From Paenibacillus piri (lineage in GTDB: Bacteria > Bacillota > Bacilli > Paenibacillales > NBRC-103111): a stretch of 64,000 nt of DNA. Within the stretch, counting starts at the first letter, position 1, and each line of letters opens with the position of its first letter. Below, piece after piece: positions 44,054 through 52,458 of this stretch. The position numbers and the translations under genes are program-made. The notes under the pieces were generated by a model, which saw only the letters and a list, made by a program, of their open reading frames with translations, made no database searches and was not told the DNA's origin. The stretch spans positions 1-64,000 of the forward strand of contig NZ_SMRT01000015.1 of assembly GCF_004354045.1 (NCBI RefSeq). The letters run 5' to 3'.

Positions 44054-44293
44054 TTGATTTTAAGGAAGATTAAAGCATGCCAAATCACAAGCTGGCGGCA
44101 TTGGAGCGGCTCTGCTTCAATTAGGCAGGTTGAAGGGACTTCAAATTGGGATGTGATCCGGAAGATTCAACCTAAAAACCGATAAAAATTCGTAAATCGG
44201 CACCTTTTGGCAGTGTAATGTGTGGCTATGGCAGTCCTTTCTTCCTTATGCTGATCGTGTAATATCAAACCTGACCAAGAGAGGTGCTTTCAC

Positions 44294-44716
44294 ATGACAC
44301 AGCAACAAAATGGAGTAAAGACGATTGCAGGAGGTACACTTATTCGAAAGGTTCTCCTGACGAATGCCGCATCCTCGGGAGCTGTCGGACTGCTGCTGCT
44401 ATTGTTTCCCGGATTTGCCGGCAGCTGGACAGGTCTGGACAACCTGACCGCACTAGCAGGAACAGGCGTGTTCCTGCTCATTGTCGTCGCATTTCTATGG
44501 TGGACAGCAACCAGGAACGTAGTATCTCCCCGGCAAGTGCTCGTTTTTGCGATTCTCGATTTTTTGTGGGTAATTGATAGCGCTCTTCTGCTGGGGGTTA
44601 GCGGATCCGTCACAACCATCGGCATATGGGCGATTATCGTGGTCGCTGCGGTTGTCGGCGTATTTGCGATCTTTGAGATGTCCTACTACTGGCACAACCG
44701 TTATTATCGCAAGTAA
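44294..44716 (+). CDS. Hypothetical four-span membrane protein
   Basis: A 140-residue protein with spans around VLLTNAASSGAVGLLLLLFP, GTGVFLLIVVAFLWWTA, VLVFAILDFLWVIDSALLLG and GIWAIIVVAAVVGVFAIFE. GAGAGGTG precedes the ATG. Small SPW/DoxX-like membrane proteins have similar layout, but I cannot assign a family. Confidence 0.7.
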   Translation: MTQQQNGVKTIAGGTLIRKVLLTNAASSGAVGLLLLLFPGFAGSWTGLDNLTALAGTGVFLLIVVAFLWWTATRNVVSPRQVLVFAILDFLWVIDSALLLGVSGSVTTIGIWAIIVVAAVVGVFAIFEMSYYWHNRYYRK

Positions 44717-44754
44717 AGATGATTTTGGTGAGTGATCCGGTAACAATACAGTAC

Positions 44755-44850
44755 CTGAACGGCTAACAATAGTTTAATACCAATCATTAACGAGCAGATG
44801 CCGCGGCAGCCTGCTCGTTTTATTGAACTAAACGGACAGGGATAGCGTGG
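44755..44850. repeat. Dispersed repeat with hairpin (copy 5), terminator-like
   Basis: GGCTAACAATAG precedes AACGAGCAG (44789-44797) paired with CTGCTCGTT (44811-44819) around a GCCGCGGCA loop, then TTATTG and a following AAACGGACAGGGATAGCG. It closely matches copy 3 including the downstream TTGAACTAAACGGA. Confidence 0.65.
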
Positions 44851-44943
44851 AAGTAGTCCTTTTAGCTTATGGTGGTGTTCGTCAGGTACGAGGAAACCCT
44901 TGTCCCGTCTGCCTCGGCGAACGCCGGGAGGCTATTTATTTAT

Positions 44944-45909
44944 TTAAGAGGCGCTGTAATCGTTGAAATAGTGCACCCCGTCGTGAGCGGTATCACCCGG
45001 TTTTGTTCTTCGATTGGTGTTGAACCAGAGTTTACCCCCTTTGGCGATTCCGACGCCCTCTATCTCAAAAAGGTCAGGGTAAGCAGCGGACGTAACGCGG
45101 AATGACAGATTATTATCTGCATTTATTGTACCCGAGGCAGTAGATATATTACGATAAACAAGTACAATGCTGATGTTTTCATGTGTCAGCGGAACATATA
45201 TTGTATCGTTATAATAACCGAAACCCTGGAATGCATACGAGGTGATGTTAGATACGGTACTGCCGTTGACCCGAGCATCTTCAATATTTAGGGTAAAGCC
45301 ATCGGTTACATTAATTGTACCGCTGTTTGCGGTCAGTGGGAGTGAACCCCTGTATAAGGTTCGTCCGGATTTGAAGAGAAAATATATGTTGTTAGCGTCT
45401 TTGCTTGTAATTTTCACACCCGACATTGACTTGTCTAAACCTTTGGATTTGATTGTATAGCTACCAACTTTGTAATATTTCGTTCCTACATACTTCAGTT
45501 TCACGAGACTCATATTGCCGGAGTTCATGGTGACGACGAACATATAATAATTTCCGTCGATTGTGCTAAGCACCACATCGTTGGCATGGCCGAGGTAAGA
45601 AGCATAAGTTGTCCCATTATCACCGTTTGTCATGAGCGTAGTGGTTCCGTCGCTCATTTTGGTACGGTAAATGACTGCCTTAGTATTGTCACTGTTGACC
45701 TTTACGGAATAGGCGTAGGTAGATCCCACTGCAAATCCCTGTGCGGCGTAACAATCATTTGCATTGTTGAGCGTTGCGACGGTGGTGTAGTTGTTGTAAT
45801 ATGCTGCACTGGCTGTGATGGGTATCAACATCGCTGTGCAGAGGAGAAAGACTACAAATAGGGTAAAACGTTTCATCGGTCCCATTCTTCTTGTAAACAT
45901 ACTCTTCAT
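44944..45909 (-). CDS. Secreted beta-propeller-like protein
   Basis: A 321-residue protein with a signal peptide (core FTLFVVFLLCTAMLIPI, cleavage near TASAAY). The mature part is rich in Thr, Ser, Tyr and Asn and has repeated strand blocks: AAQGFAVGSTYAYSVKV, GHANDVVLSTIDGNYYMFV, GVKITSKDANNIYFLFKSG, SYAFQGFGYYNDTIYVPL and FEIEGVGIAKGGKLWFNTN. The layout (Q-G-F near the start, IEGVGI near the end) is close to the helveticin-like gene at 4.8 kb, though identity is low. GGAGGT is eight bases upstream. Function unknown. Confidence 0.65.
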   Translation of the reverse strand: MKSMFTRRMGPMKRFTLFVVFLLCTAMLIPITASAAYYNNYTTVATLNNANDCYAAQGFAVGSTYAYSVKVNSDNTKAVIYRTKMSDGTTTLMTNGDNGTTYASYLGHANDVVLSTIDGNYYMFVVTMNSGNMSLVKLKYVGTKYYKVGSYTIKSKGLDKSMSGVKITSKDANNIYFLFKSGRTLYRGSLPLTANSGTINVTDGFTLNIEDARVNGSTVSNITSYAFQGFGYYNDTIYVPLTHENISIVLVYRNISTASGTINADNNLSFRVTSAAYPDLFEIEGVGIAKGGKLWFNTNRRTKPGDTAHDGVHYFNDYSAS

Positions 45910-45984
45910 ATACTATACCTCCATAAAAATGTTTTTTATGTTGTTTATATTAATTGAATGAGTTTCCTGCCCGGCTGTCGGCAT

Positions 45985-46007
45985 AAGCAGCACAGAGCTG
46001 CTTTTTA
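45985..46007. terminator. Small stem-loop with T-run
   Basis: AGCAGC pairs with GCTGCT around ACAGA, followed by TTTTATT. It lies upstream of the secreted-protein gene; a degenerate repeat hairpin is possible. Confidence 0.4.
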
Positions 46008-46213
46008 TTGATATCATGGTAAGAAATGGTTCATTCAATTGTATATCAATATATTAACCTGAATCCGTTCGTGATCATTCAGTAAATTAGGCCTAAATTG
46101 AGTGGAAGGGCAGCCGTATGCTCTGCATATTGAACGTAAAAATTAATCAGACCTACCTTCATTTAATTCTGCAAAGGTGGTATATGATAATTTTCGATGG
46201 AGGTGAATTCCAG

Positions 46214-46570
46214 GTGTCGAATGCTCGCAGACAAAATTACATTAGCGTACATGGTATAAAAGTCTATGGGGTCGAAGTAGATCACCAGACTCGTTGCAAA
46301 CATTATCATTCTAATGTCGATATCATAGCGATTCGGTTTCCTTGCTGTGATGCCTATCATCCTTGTTATGAATGTCATAAAGAAGTTGCCGATCATCCCG
46401 TAGCAAGATGGAGTAAAGATCAGACCGAAGAGAAGGCCATTCTTTGTGGTGCCTGTGGTCACCAATTAACAATTCATGAATATGTGACCAGTGAATCTGC
46501 ATGTTCCGCTTGTAATGCCAATTTCAATGCAGGTTGTCGGGCCCATTATCATTTGTACTTTGATTTATAA
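46214..46570 (+). CDS. CHY zinc finger protein
   Basis: A 118-residue cytoplasmic protein with the CHY-finger pattern: TRCKHYHSNVDIIAIRFPCC, YHPCYECHKEVADHPVARW, then ILCGACGHQLTIHEYV and CSACNANFNAGCRAHYHLYF. These Cys/His groups would hold three zinc ions. Start taken as GTG 46214, with GGAGG about ten bases upstream. Function in bacteria unknown. Confidence 0.88.
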   Translation: MSNARRQNYISVHGIKVYGVEVDHQTRCKHYHSNVDIIAIRFPCCDAYHPCYECHKEVADHPVARWSKDQTEEKAILCGACGHQLTIHEYVTSESACSACNANFNAGCRAHYHLYFDL

Positions 46571-46619
46571 ATTGTTGTATGAATATTAGATCGAACAAAA
46601 GACACCAAACCTTAATAAC

Positions 46620-46722
46620 TGCGCTAACGGGAAGACGCTCGACAAGTTCTGCTATACCTATTGCTGACGATTGCTCTACAAACAACTAAGACGCGGCTGC
46701 CGGCATAGATCGGCAGCCGCGT
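46620..46722. repeat. Dispersed repeat with 12-bp hairpin (copy 6)
   Basis: GCGCTAACGGGAAGACGCTC at the start and ACGCGGCTGCCG (46691-46702) paired with CGGCAGCCGCGT (46711-46722). The string AACAACTAAG directly before the hairpin is shared with copy 7 at 61 kb. An IS110 3' part begins about 115 bases later. Confidence 0.65.
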
Positions 46723-46837
46723 TGAGCTCCCATGAAAATTAAATCCACAGTAGCAGGAAAAGGCCGCACTAAAGAAGATGCAGTTCATTCATTTTTTGAA
46801 AAGCGTCTGAACGATGGAATGTTGAAATGGTTTCAAA

Positions 46838-47566
46838 TTAGGGAGTAGAAGCAATTGTCACGGAGTAACCTAAGCACTCTAGTCTTCGAACGGCATACTT
46901 TACAATAGATTGTTGCTTCTGCCTATCAAAATAGTCTTCACCTAAGTCCACGTACATTTCTTTACGAGTTAGGAGATAGTACGCAATCCTTAACATAGCA
47001 TGAGCTACATTTATTGCTGCTCGTTTTTTACCTTTTCGAGCTGCTGTACGTCTATACATCGCGCCGAGATAGTTTTTTGATGCTGCAACGGAATGGGCTG
47101 CCTCAACCAAAGCAGATTTTAAGTACTTGTTCCCGTTTGTGGTTTTGGCAGATTTCTTTTTCCCTGCACTTTCGTTATGTCCAGGAACCAATCCAGCCCA
47201 AGAACATAAATGCGCTGCACTGGGAAACTGTTTCTTAATATCCGTTCCAATTTCCGCCAAGATTTGTTCCGCCATTCGAGTGGCTATACCAGGGATTGAA
47301 TCTAAACGCTCAACATCTTCATGGAAAGATTCTATCCGCGCAGCAACTTCCTGATCGAGCAGCTCGACTTGTTCACTCAGAAAATCAATGTGAGTTAAAA
47401 TGGTTTTGATCATCAGACGCTGGTGAGAGTTTACATAGCCTTGAAGAGCCAGTTCGAGTTCTTCCTTTTTTCGCTTCAGGGTGCGTCTAGCGAAGCTCGC
47501 AAGTTTTTCGGGATCATCTTCACCGTCTGCAATGGCACGCAGCATGTCACGAGATGAAAGCCCCAT
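46838..47566 (-). pseudogene. IS110-family transposase, C-terminal two-thirds
   Basis: The frame starts inside the gene at MGLSSRDMLRAI and runs to a normal end. It contains the coiled linker (LASFARRTLKRKKEELELAL), then SIPGIATRMAEQILAEIGTD and CSWAGLVPGHNESAGKKKSA, which are the C-terminal serine-containing blocks of IS110 transposases (Transposase_20). The N-terminal DEDD domain is missing. A 205-base segment is nearly identical to the piece at 61.1-61.3 kb, so both come from the same IS type. Confidence 0.88.
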
Positions 47567-47767
47567 CGATTTAAACCCTTAACTTTAGAGTCTTATTCCC
47601 TTATTCTCACGAATTCGTAGTTTTTCAAATACACTACATTGCCGCCCTTGACACGGAGCCTCCACGGGCATAGATTTCTCGCGATGGGGCGATGCTGTAA
47701 AATAGGCATCGCGAGGCTTGCCAGCCTATCATGCCCGTCTCTCCATTTAAAGGGCTTTGTCCGTCCG

Positions 47768-48250
47768 CTAGACCTTAATGACAAGTGGTGGTACATTCTG
47801 CTGCTGAACAGCTTGTACAAATTGGGCTGGAGATAAATCATACAAACTGCCATGAATCCGCCGCTGATTATAAAATAGGATATAGTCCGATACGATCTGG
47901 TAAGCATCCTGGTAACTCTCAAACTCATGTCTGGATAGACAATCCTTCTCCAAAATGGCATGAAACGCTTCAATATTTGCATTTTTGTTCGGTGTTTTCG
48001 GCGGTATTCGCTCATGCTCTACCTGAAGCTGCAGACAGGTTTCTTCAAAGACATGGCTGATGAACTGCGGACCGTTATCGGTACGAATCACCGGCAGAGT
48101 CTCTTTACCGAAGCGTTGTCGTTTCCAAAGGGCACGTTGTACAATCTGCGCGGCATGCTTGCTTTCGCAGGATAGACCCATATGATAATCGATGATCGAC
48201 CGATCATAAACATCAATGAGGCTCAGTAGGATTAATGCGGTCTTTATGCT
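47768..48250 (-). pseudogene. IS3-family transposase OrfB remnant
   Basis: On the minus strand the frame gives ALILLSLIDVYDRSIIDYHM, then VIRTDNGPQFISHVFEETCL and NIEAFHAILEKDCLSRHEFE, the rve integrase core with the second Asp and the Glu of the DDE triad. YNQRRIHGSLYDLSPAQF is the typical C-terminal block. The N-terminal part with the first Asp and OrfA is missing. Confidence 0.88.
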
Positions 48251-48300
48251 CTGGCAACATCATACGACTACTTTCCTACAGGCCGTTACCTTCAAGCTTT

Positions 48301-48516
48301 TTACGCACTCTGTACGCCTCCCATCGATTGGACTGCAAGTATATTTTCTATTTTAAATGTCCGCGGCGCCTTTCGCTGCCAACAATAAGCTTTGGCCACG
48401 CCATCACGTATTTGGCGTATCTTGATCCGCCGCTGCGTGATACGGCCACCTGTGCCAAGGTAAATGATCTCGACGGTTTGATCCTCAATCTGCCCGTTAA
48501 CATAATAAGCTGCCAT
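48301..48516 (-). CDS. Small WYL-like domain protein
   Basis: A 71-residue protein (NGQIEDQTVEIIYLGTGGRI, TQRRIKIRQIRDGVAKAYCW, APRTFKIENILAVQ) that resembles the short stand-alone WYL-type proteins of Paenibacillus: VEIIYL, TQR.I, AxCxxRxAPRxFxxxNILA. These are beta-sheet domains linked to regulation. No good ribosome site is visible, and it is surrounded by IS debris. Confidence 0.55.
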   Translation of the reverse strand: MAAYYVNGQIEDQTVEIIYLGTGGRITQRRIKIRQIRDGVAKAYCWQRKAPRTFKIENILAVQSMGGVQSA

Positions 48517-48574
48517 ATACCATTAATGATCCTATGAATATTTCTCAAACTCACTTAAGATTTTGTAACACTTG

Positions 48575-48897
48575 TATACAAACAAAAGCGCAGTGGAAAG
48601 ACCATGGAACCGCAAGTTCCTCGGTTTTAGCTTCCTGCCCAACAGCAGGCTAGTATCCGGTTAGCCCCAAAGACGATTTTCCGAATGAAGGATAAAGTCA
48701 GGGAACTGACGAACCGGACGTGGTCGGTATCCATGAAGAGTGAATCCTACATTAAACCAGGACCTCATGGGTTGGATGGGCTATTTTCGACTTGCTTCAG
48801 CGAAAACACACTGCGGAAACTGGAACCGCCGTATGCGGACCCGCATGTACGGTGGTGTGAAAGGTCGGGGGCTAGTCGCCCCCTCCTACTCGATTAT
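48575..48897 (+). pseudogene. Group II intron 3' remnant (maturase tail plus domains V-VI)
   Basis: In shifting frames the strand gives NKSAVERPWNRKFLGFSFLP, then RLAPKTIFRMKDKVRELTNR and TWSVSMKSES, then MGWMGYFRLASAKTHCGNW: the C-terminal half of an LtrA-type reverse transcriptase with frameshifts. Directly after come CCGTATGCGGACCCGCATGT and ACGGTGG (domain V-like stem) and GGGGGCTAGTCGCCCCC (domain VI-like stem) ending CTACTCGATT. The 5' two-thirds of the intron is lost. Bases 48898-49097 hold no gene. Confidence 0.85.
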
Positions 48898-49097
48898 TTT
48901 ACACTGGGTTTTATTATGAGATGTTTACTTTTCAAGAATTGGGGTTATTATTCGGCAGCCTGTTCCGAATGGGCAGGATAGTTGATGGACTTCACGAATA
49001 AGTAAAATATAACCAGTATTCTAAAATCAGATCAGCGCTTATAGAACCTTTGGGCATGTCGTGAAAGAAGCTTTATTTTGCTATAGGAGGTTGTCAT

Positions 49098-49145
49098 ATG
49101 GCTGGATATCTTGGGTATGAACAAAAAATAACCATATGTATATGA
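49098..49145 (+). CDS. Possible 15-residue leader peptide before the kinase gene
   Basis: AGGAGG (49085-49090) is seven bases before an ATG encoding MAGYLGYEQKITICI. Its TGA (49143-49145) overlaps the ATG of the sensor kinase at 49145. The kinase has no ribosome site of its own, so its translation appears coupled to this ORF. Confidence 0.45.
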   Translation: MAGYLGYEQKITICI

Positions 49146-50845
49146 TGAGTTTCTTTAAAATGCACACGCTCAAATCGAAGATTATTTTAATGTTTATCTT
49201 GATCGCAAGTATTGTGTTGATACTTCAGGTAGGGGTTTTTCAGAATTGGATTAGCACTATTTTTATAGAACAATCCGATGCATATTTTCGTGAAACGGTG
49301 CATCAGATAGGTAAACGTGTGGATCTTCAAGTAGAAAAATCTGAAATTATGGTGCAGACAATTACCGGTAACCAAGTACTGAAAAATTATTTAAAGGACC
49401 TCAAATATGATTCCCTTAACTACAATGTTGCAAAATATTTGATTACCCGAGAAGTATTAAGGCTCACGAATCTTGAAATGATCGACAATATATATATTTA
49501 CCCTGTCAAGCATGAGCCCATTAGTTGCTATTATTCAGGGCCGACCTTAGAAACGGATTTAGATATGCATGATCTTCCGAATTCGACAAGTCCCAATGAC
49601 AAAGTCGAAAGAATGGCTTTGAAAACAAAACCGTTTCAGCTTACCATCTTGCTATCCATTCATGATGAGGAAGATAGATTGGGTTTATTAAGAATCGATC
49701 TTAATGAAACCTTTTTAAGCAAAATTCTGGATGAGGTAAAGCTGGGAAAAGAAGGGGAGGTTTATATTGTAGGTAATAATACCGTTATTTTCGCGAAAGA
49801 TCGTGACTTGATTGCAAAGCCGGCATCGGTGATTAACCAGGCTGACGGTTCAACGGTAAAGCATTCATTATATAATAAAAATTGGGAACTGATAGGCATA
49901 ATCCCCAATACGGAGATTGTGAACCACATTAATCGGTTTAACCAAATTTTTTTTCTAATGGTTATTTTGATTCTACTGGCAATTTTGGCTTTTGCATTGG
50001 CTACCGCCCGGCTAATTTTTCGACCGTTAAAGATGATCATGAAAGGAATGGAGAGTATTCAGCAAGGAAATTTGAATATTATTTTGGTAAATAACAAGAA
50101 TGATGAATTTAGTACTATTATACATAGCTTTAATTATATGGCGGATAGAGTGAAATCTTTAATTGAAACGATTTACCACCAGCAAGTTAATTATCGAAAA
50201 GCGGAGATCTTAAGTTTACAAGCCAAACTGAATCCCCACTTCTTATACAACACATTGGACATGATATATTGGATGCTCATCTTGAAAGACGAGGAAGAGA
50301 TAGGGGAGTCTGTTGTAGCTCTCTCGAGTATTTTGCGCTATTCGATTTCAAAAAATAATGAGTTTGTAACGGTAAGGGAAGATATGGATCAATTGGAAAA
50401 CTATTTAAAAATTCAAAGAATGCGGTTCCAAGAGAAGTTTCAATACACTTTTGAACTACAAGAAAATGTAAAGGAGTTAAGAATTCCAAAACTGATTATA
50501 CAGCCGCTGGTGGAAAATTCCTTTAAGTATGCGTTTCAAGATTTGAAGCGAAGCGGGTCCATTGTTATCCGCAGTTATGTGGAAAACGATCAGTTGTTTT
50601 TTGAAGTGGCTGACAATGGGATAGGGATGTCCGAAGACAAAATCCGGTCTGTCTTTAGTTCATTGGAATACCAAAATAAAAAAAATGGAATAGGCATTCA
50701 ATTGGTACATCAAAGAATGAAGTATATTTATGGGCAAGGATATGGCATAGCTACTATTGAAAGCGCTCTCGAAGAGGGGACGAAGGTGATAGTGAAACTT
50801 CGGAAAAAAGCTGAGATCAACGCGGAAGAGCTATTAAGCGAATAA
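49145..50845 (+). CDS. YesM-type sensor histidine kinase
   Basis: A kinase of about 566 residues. TM1 is SKIILMFILIASIVLILQV, followed by a 240-residue extracytoplasmic sensor region, TM2 IFFLMVILILLAILAFAL, HAMP (RLIFRPLKMIMKGMESIQQG), the His_kinase motif AKLNPHFLYNTLDMIYWM with the phospho-His, and an ATPase with LVENSFKYAF and VADNGIGM. These kinases sense extracellular sugars in Paenibacillus and Bacillus. In-frame ATGs at 49136 and 49142 are alternatives. The regulator gene follows by 15 bases. Confidence 0.92.
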   Translation: MSFFKMHTLKSKIILMFILIASIVLILQVGVFQNWISTIFIEQSDAYFRETVHQIGKRVDLQVEKSEIMVQTITGNQVLKNYLKDLKYDSLNYNVAKYLITREVLRLTNLEMIDNIYIYPVKHEPISCYYSGPTLETDLDMHDLPNSTSPNDKVERMALKTKPFQLTILLSIHDEEDRLGLLRIDLNETFLSKILDEVKLGKEGEVYIVGNNTVIFAKDRDLIAKPASVINQADGSTVKHSLYNKNWELIGIIPNTEIVNHINRFNQIFFLMVILILLAILAFALATARLIFRPLKMIMKGMESIQQGNLNIILVNNKNDEFSTIIHSFNYMADRVKSLIETIYHQQVNYRKAEILSLQAKLNPHFLYNTLDMIYWMLILKDEEEIGESVVALSSILRYSISKNNEFVTVREDMDQLENYLKIQRMRFQEKFQYTFELQENVKELRIPKLIIQPLVENSFKYAFQDLKRSGSIVIRSYVENDQLFFEVADNGIGMSEDKIRSVFSSLEYQNKKNGIGIQLVHQRMKYIYGQGYGIATIESALEEGTKVIVKLRKKAEINAEELLSE

Positions 50846-50860
50846 AGGGGGATTCTTTCT

Positions 50861-52354
50861 ATGCTTAAAATCTTAGTCGTGGATGATGAAAGAACAGTTT
50901 TAATGGGCTTGAATAAGATATTGTCTAAACATTGTCCTGATTATGAAATCGTAAATATGGTGCAAAGTCCGAACGAAGCGCTGCGAATATTGACGGAAAA
51001 AGCGGTTGATGTTGTGATTACTGATGTCAAGATGCCTGATATGGATGGAATTGAGCTGACAAAAAGAATCCGTGCCCAGTATCCCGATACGACCGTCGTT
51101 GTGCTAAGCGGCCACTCTGATTTTGAATTCGTCAGACAAACATTGAAAAATGGTGCGCACGATTATTTATTGAAGCCCTGCCACTACCAGACTGTAGTAG
51201 ATATTCTTCGTAGTCTTGAGGATAATGTGAAGCATAAAGAGAAAAAAACGCTTGAGTCTATCAACAAAACGATTTTGGAGGCTGTTATATCGGGAAAGCG
51301 GGAATTGCCTAAAGAATGGGCTGTCTATGCTCATTTGCAGATGTTGGTTATTAGAACTCAAGACTATAGGGATCCGTTGCTTGAAGAACATCTCAAGAAA
51401 GAATTTGTAATTGGGAATGAGTTTATTGAATTTCTGGAAATGGTGGCCTTTGATGATATTATCGTTGTGCTTCTTCAGAATTCAATTGACGTATCAACTT
51501 TAAAACAAAAGATATTTCCTAATCTTAGTAAAAAGGGATTTCGTCTATTTATGGTAATTCATCGATTTATGAATGGCTCCAAATGCTTACAGGAAGCTTA
51601 CAACACCTGTATGCAAATGATTGAGTTTTTAGAATTTAACGAGCTTTCCATCTTGATGGATATGGAAATGTATCGAGACTTCATCGAACAGCATAGGAAG
51701 TATGCATTAAATAATTACTTTTCCAACCAGATACTGTTGAAGCATATGATGAACGGCAATCTCCAAATGGCACAGCAATATCTCTCAACAAACCTGAATC
51801 AGTTGTATCTTTTGGATGTATATGTTGATCCTGTACGTATAAAGAAGGAAGCGATGAGAGAATTGATTTCACTGGAACAACACTTAAAGGATCATGGTAT
51901 AGATTTCAAACAGCAATTTGGACAGCAAGACGATTATTTATTTGAATTGAAGGAGCTGAAAACTTATAAAATTTTATTAAATTGGTTCAAAAAATTCGTA
52001 ATGGCGATCATAATGAACACGGAAGACGGAAATTATATGCCCAATTATATTAATGAGGCTATCAAATATATAAACGCACATTATATGGAGGATATTTCTT
52101 TAAAAACGATCTCAGACGAAGTGTACGTAAATCCTTGGTATTTCAGTACGCAGCTGAAAAAACATACCGGCTTATCCTTTAGCGAATATGTAAATCAAGC
52201 AAGAGTACGAAAAGCGAAAGAGTTTTTAAAACAAAAGGACTTGAAAGTATATCAAGTAGCGGAAATGGTCGGATTTCAGGATGCGGCTTATTTTAGTACT
52301 GTGTTCAAAAGCATTGAGGAGATCACTCCAAAGGAGTACCAAAAGATGGTTTAA
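50861..52354 (+). CDS. YesN-type response regulator, AraC family
   Basis: A 497-residue regulator. Receiver domain (1-120): ILVVDDERTVLMGL, VVITDVKMPDMDGIEL with the phospho-Asp, and DYLLKPC. A 260-residue linker follows. The C-terminal AraC domain (about 395-495) has two helix-turn-helix units: MEDISLKTISDEVYVNPWYF and DLKVYQVAEMVGFQDAAYFS with the PKEYQK end. It is the likely activator of the transport operon immediately downstream. Confidence 0.94.
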   Translation: MLKILVVDDERTVLMGLNKILSKHCPDYEIVNMVQSPNEALRILTEKAVDVVITDVKMPDMDGIELTKRIRAQYPDTTVVVLSGHSDFEFVRQTLKNGAHDYLLKPCHYQTVVDILRSLEDNVKHKEKKTLESINKTILEAVISGKRELPKEWAVYAHLQMLVIRTQDYRDPLLEEHLKKEFVIGNEFIEFLEMVAFDDIIVVLLQNSIDVSTLKQKIFPNLSKKGFRLFMVIHRFMNGSKCLQEAYNTCMQMIEFLEFNELSILMDMEMYRDFIEQHRKYALNNYFSNQILLKHMMNGNLQMAQQYLSTNLNQLYLLDVYVDPVRIKKEAMRELISLEQHLKDHGIDFKQQFGQQDDYLFELKELKTYKILLNWFKKFVMAIIMNTEDGNYMPNYINEAIKYINAHYMEDISLKTISDEVYVNPWYFSTQLKKHTGLSFSEYVNQARVRKAKEFLKQKDLKVYQVAEMVGFQDAAYFSTVFKSIEEITPKEYQKMV

Positions 52355-52420
52355 AAAACAACTTCCAATATTTTTAAAAGAAATCAAATATTCACAAAAT
52401 TCAAAAATCTGTAGAGATGC

Positions 52421-52426
52421 TATAAT
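52421..52426 (+). promoter_or_regulatory. -10 box of the transport operon, activator-dependent
   Basis: A perfect TATAAT lies 33 bases before the binding-protein start, with no good -35 at 16-18 bases. This suits activation by the upstream AraC-type regulator. The A/T-rich TCACAAAATTCAAAAATC upstream could hold its site. Confidence 0.5.
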
Positions 52427-52458
52427 GCATTCAACCCAGTTTACAAGGAGGAATGTTA

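Noticed and set aside
46732..46848. 38-codon plus-strand ORF (MKIKSTVAGKGRTKED...)
   Set aside because: No ribosome site, and it overlaps the IS110 3' end; may be a remnant but cannot be supported.
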